A model generated the notes under the pieces. That model did no database searches, had not been told where the DNA came from, and saw only the letters and a program-made list of their open reading frames with translations. Both the position numbers and the translations under genes were made by a program. From Roseburia sp. CAG:10041_57 (GTDB lineage: Bacteria > Bacillota > Clostridia > Lachnospirales > Lachnospiraceae): 64,000 nt of DNA. The stretch lies in contig MNTL01000048.1 of NCBI GenBank assembly GCA_001916965.1, positions 780 through 64,779 of the forward strand, written 5' to 3'. Positions 36,457 to 45,262 of the stretch are shown in pieces (position 1 is the first letter of the stretch; every line of letters begins with the position of its first letter).

Positions 36457-37100
36457 GCGACATAATTATACATGAAGATGAAATGGCAGATACTGCCGCC
36501 CATGACGAATAAATGGAAGATTTCATGGGAGCCGAAATATTTGTGCACGGCATCAAAGACGGGTAGTTTCAGTGCATAGATAATGCCTCCGATTGTATAA
36601 ATGATGCCGCCTGCCAATAACCAGCCGAATGCTGCGTGGGGCAGGGTATCCCACAGAGTGCCGAATACCAGAAGACAGGTCCAGCCCATTGCGATATAGA
36701 TAACAGAAGAGAACCACTTGGGACAGGTAATCCAGCATGCCTTTACGATCATGCCGACCAGAGCGGTTCCCCAGACCAGAGCCAGCAGGGAATAGCCCAT
36801 TCTTCCGCCTAGTACGATAAGACATACAGGGGTATAGGAGCCTGCAATCAGTACGAAGATCATCATGTGGTCTATCTTACGAAATATGCGCAATACCTTA
36901 TCAGATACGCGGCTGATGCTGTGATAAGCGGTGCTTGCACCGTAGAGCAGAATCATACTTCCGGCAAAAACTGCCATAGCTAACATATTGGTTGTATTTC
37001 CCTGAGCTTTTATCATAAGTGGAGAAGCTGCCATTAATGCCATCAGACAAGCGATGAAATGAGTAATCGCACTTCCCGGTTCGCGAATTGTTAATTGCAT
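36453..37100 (-). CDS. trhA: TrhA/hemolysin III family membrane protein
   Basis: 215 residues with seven membrane helices. ITHFIACL, LYGASTAYHSI, RKIDHMMIFVLIAGSYTPVCL and FGSHEIFHLFVMGGSICHF carry the conserved His/Asp residues of the PAQR (progestin/adiponectin receptor-like) family. The family is linked to membrane fluidity. The ATG at 37100 is used; GTG at 37112 lies closer to AGAGGA and is possible. Its TAA stop is within the end of a repeat copy. Confidence 0.9.
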   Translation of the reverse strand: MQLTIREPGSAITHFIACLMALMAASPLMIKAQGNTTNMLAMAVFAGSMILLYGASTAYHSISRVSDKVLRIFRKIDHMMIFVLIAGSYTPVCLIVLGGRMGYSLLALVWGTALVGMIVKACWITCPKWFSSVIYIAMGWTCLLVFGTLWDTLPHAAFGWLLAGGIIYTIGGIIYALKLPVFDAVHKYFGSHEIFHLFVMGGSICHFIFMYNYVA

Positions 37101-37136
37101 AATAAACACCAATCCTCTCTTTGAATATTAAATTCT

Positions 37137-37204
37137 ATATAACGTAGTATTCAAAACTACATATAAGATAAATTAATACTACGTTATATTGTAAACAATG
37201 TCAA
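37137..37204 (-). promoter_or_regulatory. Promoter with overlapping 15-bp inverted repeat upstream of trhA
   Basis: On the minus strand TTGACA (37199-37204), 17-bp spacer, TAGTAT (37176-37181). Perfect arms ATATAACGTAGTATT (37137-37151) and AATACTACGTTATAT (37175-37189) bracket the start region, one arm covering the -10 box. This is a likely operator. Confidence 0.5.
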
Positions 37205-37211
37205 GATGAAT

Positions 37212-37240
37212 TATGCAAAAAAAGAGAGGACCATTAGTCC
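37212..37240 (-). terminator. Terminator of the 88-aa gene
   Basis: On the minus strand AGAGGAC-taatg-GTCCTCT followed by a long U-run; it overlaps the last codons of the gene. Confidence 0.85.
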
Positions 37241-37500
37241 TCTTCGATTATCTGAATTTCCATATAGTCGAACTCTATGGATTCTATGAAATTGTCTGCG
37301 GTAAATCTAGCCTTGTCATGTCTCTTAAATTCTGATATGGTAGAATCCAGCCATATGGGTTTGCCAAGATCAAATTCGTAACAGGCTTCTTCTATTGCAT
37401 GGAAGACCTTATGAGTCCTGGTATCTTCAGAATCATCGCATATAACGGTATCTTTCAGTAAGTGGTTGTCTTTTATGATTTTAGCCCAAAGACGAAACAT
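37234..37500 (-). CDS. Hypothetical small protein (88 aa)
   Basis: Small acidic soluble protein: MFRLWAKIIKDNHLLKDTVICDDSEDTRTHKVFHAIEEACYEFDLGKPIWLD... A predicted alpha-beta fold; I recognise it only as a conserved-looking Lachnospiraceae-type hypothetical. AGGAG lies 7 nt before the ATG at 37500, better than the ATG at 37518. A strong terminator directly after it supports a real, separate gene. Function unknown. Confidence 0.65.
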   Translation of the reverse strand: MFRLWAKIIKDNHLLKDTVICDDSEDTRTHKVFHAIEEACYEFDLGKPIWLDSTISEFKRHDKARFTADNFIESIEFDYMEIQIIEED

Positions 37501-37684
37501 ATCAAATCTCCTGTTCATGGTAAATTAGTGGTTAATAACAGATAGAGTATAGCATAAATTCCAGAAGATAGACATATAAATATTATAATGGTCAGTCTGT
37601 TGATAACAGGCTATAGCGCAAACAGGCGTTTTATGATAAGCTTATATTATAAACTGGGGAAAAGAGAAGAGGAATAACGAGAGT

Positions 37685-38338
37685 ATGGAATATCAGATTA
37701 ATAACAGTTCAGAAGTGGATAACTGGAAAGAAGTTATCCTTGTATATAATTCTGCATTAAAGGAAATAGGAACAAAGCTGGAGATATTGAATGACGAATT
37801 CCAGCATGTACATAGATATAATCCCATAGAGCATATTAAATCCCGTATTAAGACATCGGAGAGCATTGTTAAGAAGTTAAAGAAAAACGGATATGAGTCC
37901 ACCATTGAAAATATGGTCAAATATGTCAATGATATAGCAGGAATCAGAATTATCTGTTCTTTTACAACGGATATCTATCGGATTGCTGAAATGCTGGCGA
38001 ATCAGAATGATGTAAAGGTGCTGGCAGTGAAGGATTACATCAAAAATCCTAAGCCAAGTGGATATAAGAGTTATCATATGATCGTGTCCATACCGGTCTT
38101 TTTGTCCGACAGGATCATAGAAGCGAAGGTAGAAGTACAGATCAGAACAGTTGCCATGGATTTCTGGGCAAGTCTGGAGCATAAGATCAATTATAAGTTC
38201 GAAGGCAATGCGCCGGAGCATATCAAAGATGAGCTCTATGCCTGTGCACAGATGGTATCTGCACTGGATGCCAAGATGCTGTCATTAAATGAAGAGATTC
38301 AGGAAATTGAGAAAGAACAGGAACAAAAGTCCCTATAA
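37685..38338 (+). CDS. Small alarmone synthetase (RelQ/YjbM type)
   Basis: 217 residues of a single RelA/SpoT-type (p)ppGpp synthetase domain, without hydrolase or regulatory domains. VNDIAGIRIICSFTTDIY, KDYIKNPKPSGYKSYHMIVSIPVF, AKVEVQIRTVAMDFWASLEHKINYK are the synthetase motifs. It makes (p)ppGpp or related alarmones from GTP/GDP and ATP under stress. Single gene; a GC-rich hairpin (38347-38373) follows without a U-run. Confidence 0.9.
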   Translation: MEYQINNSSEVDNWKEVILVYNSALKEIGTKLEILNDEFQHVHRYNPIEHIKSRIKTSESIVKKLKKNGYESTIENMVKYVNDIAGIRIICSFTTDIYRIAEMLANQNDVKVLAVKDYIKNPKPSGYKSYHMIVSIPVFLSDRIIEAKVEVQIRTVAMDFWASLEHKINYKFEGNAPEHIKDELYACAQMVSALDAKMLSLNEEIQEIEKEQEQKSL

Positions 38339-38553
38339 ATGAGGAGTGCCCCGGTATCTTGCGATACCGAGGCTATTATGAAAAAATTTATCTATGTGTA
38401 ATGAAAAACATTACGCTGTTCCCTTTGCTTATGGTTAAATATTACCATTAGAATATGAACAAATTATGAACAAAATGTAAATGTATAGTTAATTTGACGG
38501 AAAAGAAATAGTCAGACAATAATCTATATACAAAATGCACAAAAAGCAAACAG

Positions 38554-38582
38554 TTGTCTTGCAGACAAAAGAATGCTATGAT
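38554..38582 (+). promoter_or_regulatory. Candidate promoter with palindrome before the coiled-coil protein gene
   Basis: TTGTCT (38554-38559) and TATGAT (38577-38582) with a 17-bp spacer. TTGTCTTGCAGACAA (38554-38568) is a palindrome covering the -35 box. The remainder of 38339-38553 shows the GC hairpin and AT-rich sequence only. Confidence 0.45.
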
Positions 38583-38620
38583 GTAACTATTGAGGATCAG
38601 ACAGGATTCTGAATTGTTGC
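38583..38620. repeat. Shortened repeat with both ends (38 bp)
   Basis: Starts GTAACTATTGAGG and ends GGATTCTGAATTGTTGC, i.e. slightly changed versions of both ends of the 145-bp repeat with only ~10 bp between. It begins at the base after the -10 box, so the transcript would start inside it. Confidence 0.5.
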
Positions 38621-38641
38621 GCTATATACGGAGGGTGAAGA

Positions 38642-39256
38642 ATGGATAATTTTATGGATAAACTTGCACAGAAATTCAATGCACAGGAAATGATCAAGGC
38701 GAACTCTCAGGCAGAAGCGGCAGAAATGAAGAAATTACAGCTTCAGGTAGCAGAGTATGAGAAGATTCTGCAGGAAATGCGTAAGCTGAATTATAAGAAT
38801 GCCGAGCTTTCTGAAAAGATAGATGTACTGGTGGGAGAGAATGCAGGAAAGCTGCAGGGACTTCAGGAGGATGAGCAGAAGCTTCTTTCCACATTACGCG
38901 ATCTGACAGAGGAACAGACGAGAAATCGTGAAGAAGAGCTGTCCAGAAAGGCAGAAGAGAAGCAGGATGTCCAGCAGGATACAAAGGCGCAGACCAAAGA
39001 TATCATTGCACAGACCCAGGAACTTATGACACGTTCTGAGGATTTTGTACATAAGGAAAATGTAAAGGTCTATAGAAATGTACAGGCTGTTATCATCGAA
39101 GAGCTCAAGAAGCAGACAGATGCATTATGTCAGGAGAATATACGTCTGGCATCCCGCATGAATGTTGTAATGGCATTCAGTCTGATTACAATGCTGGTTG
39201 CCGTGGCAAGTCTGATCTTACAGATACTGACGGGATTAAATATCAAACTGTTCTAG
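38642..39256 (+). CDS. Coiled-coil protein with C-terminal membrane anchor
   Basis: A 204-residue protein. Residues ~20-155 are almost wholly charged heptad-like helix (EMKKLQLQVAEYEKILQEMRKLNYKNAELSEKI...). One membrane helix near the C-terminus (VVMAFSLITMLVAVASLILQIL) makes it tail-anchored, with the coil in the cytoplasm. No enzymatic motif. A scaffold or division/secretion accessory is possible, but nothing in the sequence decides it. A flavin reductase gene follows after 8 bp. Confidence 0.7.
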   Translation: MDNFMDKLAQKFNAQEMIKANSQAEAAEMKKLQLQVAEYEKILQEMRKLNYKNAELSEKIDVLVGENAGKLQGLQEDEQKLLSTLRDLTEEQTRNREEELSRKAEEKQDVQQDTKAQTKDIIAQTQELMTRSEDFVHKENVKVYRNVQAVIIEELKKQTDALCQENIRLASRMNVVMAFSLITMLVAVASLILQILTGLNIKLF

Positions 39257-39264
39257 GAGAAATT

Positions 39265-39897
39265 ATGTCTAAGATATCATTTAAGGCTGGAAATATGCTT
39301 TATCCGCTGCCAGTTGTCATGGTCAGTGTAGCGGATAAGGAAGGTAAGTCCAATATATTGACGGTAGCATGGGCTGGTACTGTCTGTACCAATCCGCCTA
39401 TGGTAAGTATTTCGGTAAGACCGGAGAGATATTCTTACCACATGTTAAAGGAAACAGGAGAATTCGTAATCAATCTTACCACCAGAGACCTTGCAAAAGC
39501 CACGGATTATTGCGGTGTGCGAAGCGGCAGGGATGTAGATAAATGGAAAGAAATGAACCTGACACCAGTTCCATCATTGGAGGTAAAAGTGCCTTCCATC
39601 GCAGAAAGCCCTGTAAATATAGAATGTCGTGTGCATCATGTAGAGGAACTTGGTTCACACCATATGTTTGTTGCTGAAGTAGTAGCAGTACAGGTAGATG
39701 ATGCCTATATGGATGAGAAGAAGAGCTTCCACTTATCTCAGGCAAAGCCCATTGTATATTCACATGGAGAGTATTATCTTCTGGGTGAGAAGCTGGGAAC
39801 TTTCGGGTACAGTGTTCGTAAAACTGCCAAAAAGAATAAAAAAACGCACAAAACACTTGACGGTAAGCGCAAAAATCAGTATGATAAAAGCAAATAA
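39265..39897 (+). CDS. Flavin reductase family protein
   Basis: 210 residues. The FMN-binding split-barrel pattern PLPVVMVSVADKEGKSNILTVAWAGTVCTNPPMVSISVRPERYSYHMLKETGEFVINL is typical. The C-terminal tail is a Lys-rich stretch (KKNKKTHKTLDGKRKNQYDKSK), unusual and probably disordered. AGGAGA lies 4 nt before the ATG at 39265. Reduces flavin with NAD(P)H or binds FMN as an electron carrier. Confidence 0.87.
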   Translation: MSKISFKAGNMLYPLPVVMVSVADKEGKSNILTVAWAGTVCTNPPMVSISVRPERYSYHMLKETGEFVINLTTRDLAKATDYCGVRSGRDVDKWKEMNLTPVPSLEVKVPSIAESPVNIECRVHHVEELGSHHMFVAEVVAVQVDDAYMDEKKSFHLSQAKPIVYSHGEYYLLGEKLGTFGYSVRKTAKKNKKTHKTLDGKRKNQYDKSK

Positions 39898-39924
39898 ATA
39901 ATGAATGAATTGCCACGAAGATGT

Positions 39925-39957
39925 AGCATCAGACAGATATTGTCTGGTGCTTTTTTG
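39925..39957 (+). terminator. Terminator after the flavin reductase gene
   Basis: AGCATCAGACA-gatat-TGTCTGGTGCT followed by TTTTTTG. Confidence 0.8.
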
Positions 39958-39995
39958 TTCTCAGAAACATTCACCAAGGGAAGGGAGAATCCGGG

Positions 39996-40562
39996 ATGAA
40001 TCAGTTAGATAAGAATATAGCCGTAAATTTAAAAAGAATCAGAAAATCCAGAAATATGAGTCTGGATATGCTGGCAGAGAAGACAGGTGTCAGTAAGAGT
40101 ATGTTAGGACAGATAGAAAGAGGAGAATCCAATCCGACTGTTGCTACGATTGCAAAGATCGTAGACGGTATCAGAGTTACTTTTGAGGAGCTGATCTATC
40201 CTAAGACAGACTCGGTAGTTATTATAGATAATGAAAGCCTGCCGGTATACAAAGCCCAGGAAGGAGCATATCAGGTACGCTCTATATTTCCCTATGACAG
40301 ACACAGGAACTTTGAAGTATATGAAACAACCATTGAACCGGGAGAAGAGTGCAGCAGTTTCCTTACAGAAGGAAGCTCCTGTGAGTATATTATGGTCATG
40401 CAGGGAGTATTGACTCTGGAGACAGAGGATGGAACATATGAGGTATCTGCCAACCATGCGATCCGACTGGATGCAGAGAGTGAACACAGCTACCATAACA
40501 AAGGGACAGAACGGCTTGTATTGAATATTTTCATTGCATATGATGCAGTGAGTACAATCTAG
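39996..40562 (+). CDS. XRE-family regulator with cupin domain
   Basis: 188 residues. An N-terminal helix-turn-helix (LKRIRKSRNMSLDMLAEKTGVSKSMLGQIERGESNPTVATIAKI, ~8-52) is joined to a C-terminal cupin (~110-185; TIEPGEECSSFLTEGSSCEYIMVMQGVLTLETEDG). Such regulators sense small ligands and often control neighbouring transport or amino acid genes; no obvious target adjoins. Its stop codon overlaps that of dinB on the other strand by 4 bp (CTAG). Confidence 0.9.
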   Translation: MNQLDKNIAVNLKRIRKSRNMSLDMLAEKTGVSKSMLGQIERGESNPTVATIAKIVDGIRVTFEELIYPKTDSVVIIDNESLPVYKAQEGAYQVRSIFPYDRHRNFEVYETTIEPGEECSSFLTEGSSCEYIMVMQGVLTLETEDGTYEVSANHAIRLDAESEHSYHNKGTERLVLNIFIAYDAVSTI

Positions 40563-41800
40563 TTACTGGAATGAGTATCGGTGTGAGAAAGTAAAGAACC
40601 ACGCATAATGGCGCCTTCTCCGTATTTACGGCGGATGGCGTCTATTGTTTTGTCCAGCTTGCGGTTCTTCTCAGTCTGTCCGGTATGCTCCTGATAAGAG
40701 AAGAGATCCAGCTGGATGGGAGCTGTCTCATCGGTCAGTCTGGTAGCGCGGACGCCAAGAAGGCGGACAGGAGTGCCATTCCATAACTCCTGTAGCAGAG
40801 ACAGGCTTGTTTCATAAATGACAGTGCTGGAGTAGTCAGGTGAGGGCAGTGCGATCTGGTGGGAGCAGGAATGAAAATTACTGTATTTTATCTCTACAGT
40901 GATAGTGCCCGCATACATATGAGCCTTTCGGAGTCTTGCACAGACCGATTCACACAGCTTCAACAGAACCGGTTTCATATCTTCTATAGACAGGGCGTCT
41001 GTGGGCATAGTCGTTGAATTGCCGATGCCTTTTGCCTGGGCAGGATTTGGCTCGACAACAGAAGAATCTATGCCATTTGCATATTCCCATAGCAGGATAC
41101 CGTGACTCTTGAGGTGGGCAGCTAACAGCTGTTTGTCACATCTGGCAAGATCTCCAATTGTAGAGATACCAAGCTTGCGCAGAGTCTCCTGACTGGATCT
41201 GCCGCACATGAGCAGGGAAGAGACTGGAAGAGGCCACATTTTTGCCTGAATTTCTTTTGCATAGAGGGTATGAACCAGGTCGGGCTTCTTAAAATCCGAT
41301 GCCATCTTGGCAAGCACCTTGCGGTCACTGATTCCTACATTGACGGTAAAACCAAAGGTCTCACGGACGCTGTCTTTTATGATGGTGGCAGCAGCCTGCG
41401 GTGACTCAAAATCTCTGCAGATGGGAGTGTAATCCATGTAACATTCATCAATACTGACCTGTTCAATCACAGGACAGTAGCCGGAGAGAAATTCCATAAG
41501 TGCGTGACTGTGCGCGGAGTAGGAATGATGATCGGGTGAAGCAATGACAAGAGAAGGACACTTCTTCAGGGCAGATGCTATGGGCTCTGCAGTGGAGATA
41601 CCATATTTCTTGGCAGGGATGGATTTGGCTAGTACGATGCCGTGTCTGGTTGCAGAATCACCGCCAATGATGGAGGGAATATCACGCAGATCCACATAAG
41701 AATCCAGAGTATCAGTCTCTTTTGCCTTTTGCAGCTGATCAATGGCGGTCCAGCTTAAAAAGGCAGAATTCACATCAATATGAAAAAATATGGATTCCAT
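40559..41800 (-). CDS. dinB: DNA polymerase IV
   Basis: A 413-residue Y-family polymerase for translesion synthesis. FFHIDVNSAFLSW carries the first catalytic Asp, EQVSIDECYMDYT the second acidic pair, VNVGISDRKVLAKMASDFKKPD is the family motif, then the thumb helix-hairpin-helix (CGRSSQETLRKLGISTIGDLA) and a little-finger domain. AGGAGGT precedes the ATG. Convergent with the XRE-cupin gene. Confidence 0.93.
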   Translation of the reverse strand: MESIFFHIDVNSAFLSWTAIDQLQKAKETDTLDSYVDLRDIPSIIGGDSATRHGIVLAKSIPAKKYGISTAEPIASALKKCPSLVIASPDHHSYSAHSHALMEFLSGYCPVIEQVSIDECYMDYTPICRDFESPQAAATIIKDSVRETFGFTVNVGISDRKVLAKMASDFKKPDLVHTLYAKEIQAKMWPLPVSSLLMCGRSSQETLRKLGISTIGDLARCDKQLLAAHLKSHGILLWEYANGIDSSVVEPNPAQAKGIGNSTTMPTDALSIEDMKPVLLKLCESVCARLRKAHMYAGTITVEIKYSNFHSCSHQIALPSPDYSSTVIYETSLSLLQELWNGTPVRLLGVRATRLTDETAPIQLDLFSYQEHTGQTEKNRKLDKTIDAIRRKYGEGAIMRGSLLSHTDTHSSN

Positions 41801-41882
41801 GATAATACCTCCTATACGAACATATATTCTAATCCTATTTAACCATGTTTGTGGGGAAACTGCAAGAGCTTTTTACGAATAC

Positions 41883-41911
41883 TTTACAAGTAGCGTAAAC
41901 ACTGATAGAAT
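41883..41911 (+). promoter_or_regulatory. Promoter of the LysM-M23 gene
   Basis: TTTACA (41883-41888), 17-bp spacer, TAGAAT (41906-41911), about 50 bp before the start codon. Confidence 0.55.
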
Positions 41912-41962
41912 AATGTAGATTATGAAGTTAGACCATTATAAGCAGTAATATCGGAGTAACGA

Positions 41963-43537
41963 ATGAAAAAGATACACCATTATCATAGAAGATTTCGGCT
42001 AAGTTTGATCAGGGCAGGTATGTTGACAGTAATTGCCTGTATTTTTTTGATGCCCTCTTATGTAAAATTTGAGAAAACGGGGGATAATTACTTTACAGTC
42101 AGTATCAATGGGGAGACAGTGGGGGCTATTGGCTTCGAGTCTGACCTGGATCATTGTCTGATGCAGGCAAGAAAGCAGGTAGCATCCGGCAGTGACGACC
42201 TGGTATTTATAGATGTACAGCCACAGGTAGAAGGTAAGGAAGTTATATGGGGTGTGATTGATGATGAGGATACATTGATTAACCGCATAGCACAGGTTAT
42301 GTCTGCCAACATTCAGAAGACCTTGCGCCGTTCTTATACAGTAAAAGTCAATGAGACCAGTGTGAACCTGGGCTCTTATGAGGAAGTGGAAGACCTGCTC
42401 AGACAGGCATTGCAGCCTTATGACACAGCAAGTCAGTATGATGTGGCGCTGGTGCTTGACAGTACCAGAGAAGTCAATGTGTTGACGACACAGATTGTAA
42501 ATAAGGAAGAACAGCAGACACAGAGCGAGGAATTCAGAACCAGTGCCGGTGTAGAAGCGGCTATGGATGAGATGTTCGCCCAGATCGAACCGGCAGTAGA
42601 AAAAAACTTTGAAGATTACGACCAGGGATTGATAGACATAACATATGCTGATACAATAGAGGTAGTAGAAGCGTATCTTATGGAAGATGAGCTGGTCTCT
42701 GTAGAAGAAGCAGTAGATCTGCTGACCAAGGAACAGGAGACACAGGTCATTTATAAAGTACAGTCAGGGGATACGCTGTCACAGATCGCATTGAATTATG
42801 ATATCCCACTGGATGATCTGATTGCGATTAATGACGACATTGAGAGTGAGAGCTCTACCATCAGGGTAGATCAGGAGATCGTTATAACAGTGCCGGAACC
42901 GGAATTATCTGTTATATGGAAGGACGAGCAGGTCTATACGGAAGATTATGAGGCAGAGATCCAGTATGTACCGAATGATAACTGGTATACCAATCAGCAG
43001 GTGACATTGCAGGAGCCATCCGCAGGACGCCGTAAAGTAGCTGCTGTCATTGAATATAAAAATGGCTCGGAACAGAGCAGAGAGATTTTAAAAGAAGAGA
43101 TCTATGCGGATGCAGTGCCCAAGATCGTAGAACGTGGTACGAAGATACCACCGACCTATATCAAGCCTCTCTCCGGTGGACGTTTAAGTTCAGGATTTGG
43201 AGGACGTAAGGCGCCTACGAAGGGCGCAAGCACCAATCACAAGGGTGTAGACTGGGCAACGCCAATCGGTACACCAGTTGTAGCATCCAATACAGGTACT
43301 GTCGTAACGGCTGGCTGGGTCAGTGGTTATGGTTATGCTGTCTTTATCAATCATGCAGATGGCAAGCAGACCCGTTATGGACACCTGAGCAAGGTATTAT
43401 GCAAGGTTGGACAGACTGTAACACAGGGACAGAAGATCGCATTGAGCGGTAACACCGGGCGAAGCACCGGACCGCATGTACATTTTGAGATCAGAATCAA
43501 TGGTACAGCAGTGAACCCGTTGAAATATCTCAATTAA
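41963..43537 (+). CDS. LysM-G5-M23 peptidoglycan endopeptidase
   Basis: 524 residues. A basic N-terminus and one membrane helix (MLTVIACIFLMPSYV, ~20-35) anchor it outside the membrane. LysM lies at ~266-310 (YKVQSGDTLSQIALNYDIPLDDLIAIN), a G5-type domain at ~318-390, and the M23 metallopeptidase at ~405-524 with zinc ligands His426 and Asp430 (NHKGVDW) and HVHF (His505/His507). It cuts peptide cross-links in the wall. Two murein genes, this and murA, are neighbours. Confidence 0.9.
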   Translation: MKKIHHYHRRFRLSLIRAGMLTVIACIFLMPSYVKFEKTGDNYFTVSINGETVGAIGFESDLDHCLMQARKQVASGSDDLVFIDVQPQVEGKEVIWGVIDDEDTLINRIAQVMSANIQKTLRRSYTVKVNETSVNLGSYEEVEDLLRQALQPYDTASQYDVALVLDSTREVNVLTTQIVNKEEQQTQSEEFRTSAGVEAAMDEMFAQIEPAVEKNFEDYDQGLIDITYADTIEVVEAYLMEDELVSVEEAVDLLTKEQETQVIYKVQSGDTLSQIALNYDIPLDDLIAINDDIESESSTIRVDQEIVITVPEPELSVIWKDEQVYTEDYEAEIQYVPNDNWYTNQQVTLQEPSAGRRKVAAVIEYKNGSEQSREILKEEIYADAVPKIVERGTKIPPTYIKPLSGGRLSSGFGGRKAPTKGASTNHKGVDWATPIGTPVVASNTGTVVTAGWVSGYGYAVFINHADGKQTRYGHLSKVLCKVGQTVTQGQKIALSGNTGRSTGPHVHFEIRINGTAVNPLKYLN

Positions 43538-43689
43538 GCGATAGGTTTTCTGGTGCTAAAGTCTGAAAAATAAATCAATTAAATTAAATATTCACTCAGT
43601 TTACAAACCAAAATAATTGGTGTATACTGAGTCGTATTGGGTAACGATAACCATGTTTTTATAGTATGACGCGATTAATGAGGTGTGCG

Positions 43690-44982
43690 ATGGAACAATA
43701 CGCAATTAAGGGTGGTAACCCGTTAGTCGGTGAGGTTGAAATCGGCGGAGCAAAGAATGCAGCATTAGGAATCTTGGCCGCAGCTATTATGACAGATGAA
43801 CCAGCGATCGTTGACAATCTGCCTGATGTAAGAGACATTAATGTGTTACTTCAGGCAATGGAGAGTATCGGCGCGATTATTGATAGAAGAGACAGACATT
43901 CCGTAAGGATCAATGCATCCATGATATCCGGACTTGTCATTGAAGATGATTATATTAAGAAAATAAGGGCTTCCTATTATTTACTGGGGGCTCTGCTTGG
44001 CAAATACAAACATGCAGAAGTAGCACTTCCTGGCGGATGCAATATCGGCAGCCGTAAGATTGACCTGCATATTAAGGGCTTTAAGGCTCTGGGCGCAGAG
44101 GTGAAGATTGAGCATGGACTGATCATTGCAGATGCCAAGAAGCTTACAGGTGCACATATTTATCTGGATACGGTATCTGTAGGTGCTACGATTAATATTA
44201 TGCTGGCTTCTGTGCTGGCAGAGGGCAAGACTGTAATCGAGAATGCAGCCAAGGAGCCACATGTAGTAGATGTAGCGAATTTCCTGAACTCTATGGGTGC
44301 TAATATCAAGGGAGCGGGTACAGACGTAGTGAGAATTACCGGTGTTCCTAAGCTTCATGCCACAGAATATTCCATTATCCCGGATCAGATCGAAGCAGGT
44401 ACATTTATGTTTGCTGCAGCGATTACCAAGGGTGATGTAACAGTAAAGAATGTCATTCCCAAGCATCTGGAATCCACGACAGCCAAGCTGATCGAGATGG
44501 GATGTCAGATTGAAGAGTCTGATGATGCAGTACGTGTGGTTGCTTCCAGAAGACTGGAAGGTACGCAGGTCAAGACACTGCCTTATCCTGGATTCCCTAC
44601 AGATATGCAGCCTCAGATCGGCGTTGCACTGGCAATTGCACAGGGCAACAGTATCGTAACAGAGAGCATCTTCGATAACCGTTTTAAATATGTAGATGAG
44701 CTTGCCAAGATGGGCTCGAACATTAAAGTAGAGGGTAATACTGCCTTTATAGAAGGTGTAGATCATCTGACAAGTGCCAATCTGACAGCACCGGATCTAA
44801 GAGCAGGTGCAGCACTGGTTATGGCATGTCTGGCAGCAGAAGGCTTCAGTACAGTAGAGGATATCAAGTACATCGAAAGAGGCTACGAAGATTTCCCGGA
44901 GAAGCTGCAAAGTCTTGGGGCACAGATACAGAAGGTGGAATCCGAGAAGGAATTACAGAAATTTAAGTTAAAAGTTGGCTGA
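43690..44982 (+). CDS. murA: UDP-N-acetylglucosamine 1-carboxyvinyltransferase
   Basis: 430 residues. It transfers enolpyruvate from PEP to UDP-GlcNAc. GGAKNAAL (Lys22) and the active-site Cys117 in LPGGCNIGSRKIDLHIKGF are present; Cys here usually predicts fosfomycin sensitivity. PYPGFPTDMQPQ and IFDNRFKYVDELAKMG follow. GAGGTG sits before the ATG at 43690, preferred over the upstream in-frame ATGs. Confidence 0.95.
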   Translation: MEQYAIKGGNPLVGEVEIGGAKNAALGILAAAIMTDEPAIVDNLPDVRDINVLLQAMESIGAIIDRRDRHSVRINASMISGLVIEDDYIKKIRASYYLLGALLGKYKHAEVALPGGCNIGSRKIDLHIKGFKALGAEVKIEHGLIIADAKKLTGAHIYLDTVSVGATINIMLASVLAEGKTVIENAAKEPHVVDVANFLNSMGANIKGAGTDVVRITGVPKLHATEYSIIPDQIEAGTFMFAAAITKGDVTVKNVIPKHLESTTAKLIEMGCQIEESDDAVRVVASRRLEGTQVKTLPYPGFPTDMQPQIGVALAIAQGNSIVTESIFDNRFKYVDELAKMGSNIKVEGNTAFIEGVDHLTSANLTAPDLRAGAALVMACLAAEGFSTVEDIKYIERGYEDFPEKLQSLGAQIQKVESEKELQKFKLKVG

Positions 44983-44987
44983 TCTTG

Positions 44988-45016
44988 TTGACAGCTGACA
45001 CAGTTTGTTATATCAT
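44988..45016 (+). promoter_or_regulatory. Promoter of metK
   Basis: TTGACA (44988-44993), 17-bp spacer, TATCAT (45011-45016), 37 bp before the SAM-I aptamer. Confidence 0.75.
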
Positions 45017-45052
45017 GTATTTCTGATATGATAATTCCATATTGTGAAATTT

Positions 45053-45170
45053 CTCTTATTCAGAGTGGTGGAGATACAAAGGATCTATGAAGCCACGGCA
45101 ACCCCCGAAAGAGGAAGGTGCCAACCTGAGCGAGTAATTCTGCCGGAAATGGCAGGTCGAACAATAAGAG
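45053..45170 (+). ncRNA. SAM-I (S-box) riboswitch
   Basis: P1 CTCTTATT (45053-45060) pairs with AATAAGAG (45163-45170). Between them are the S-box hallmarks CAGAGTGGTGGAG, GATCTATGAAGCCACGGCAACC and GGAAGGTGCCAACC. It lies upstream of metK and controls it by SAM-dependent termination at the hairpin that follows. Confidence 0.93.
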
Positions 45171-45196
45171 GATTTGATTATCAAGAAACTGATCAC

Positions 45197-45226
45197 ATCC
45201 GCTTATGTTGCATAAGCGGATTTTTT
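45197..45226 (+). terminator. SAM-dependent terminator of the metK leader
   Basis: ATCCGCTTAT-gttgc-ATAAGCGGAT followed by TTTTT, 26 bp after the aptamer: the expression platform. Confidence 0.88.
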
Positions 45227-45262
45227 AATGCAAGAAGTGAATACCATAAGGAGGAAAAAAGA

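Noticed and set aside
38347..38373. GC-rich hairpin after the alarmone synthetase as a terminator
   Set aside because: The stem GCCCCGGTATC/GATACCGAGGC is good, but no U-run follows within 10 nt, so it is not called as a terminator.
45044..45262. N-terminal extension of metK through the leader
   Set aside because: This stretch is the SAM-I riboswitch and terminator; the conserved MetK N-terminus and GGAGG site fix the start at 45263.
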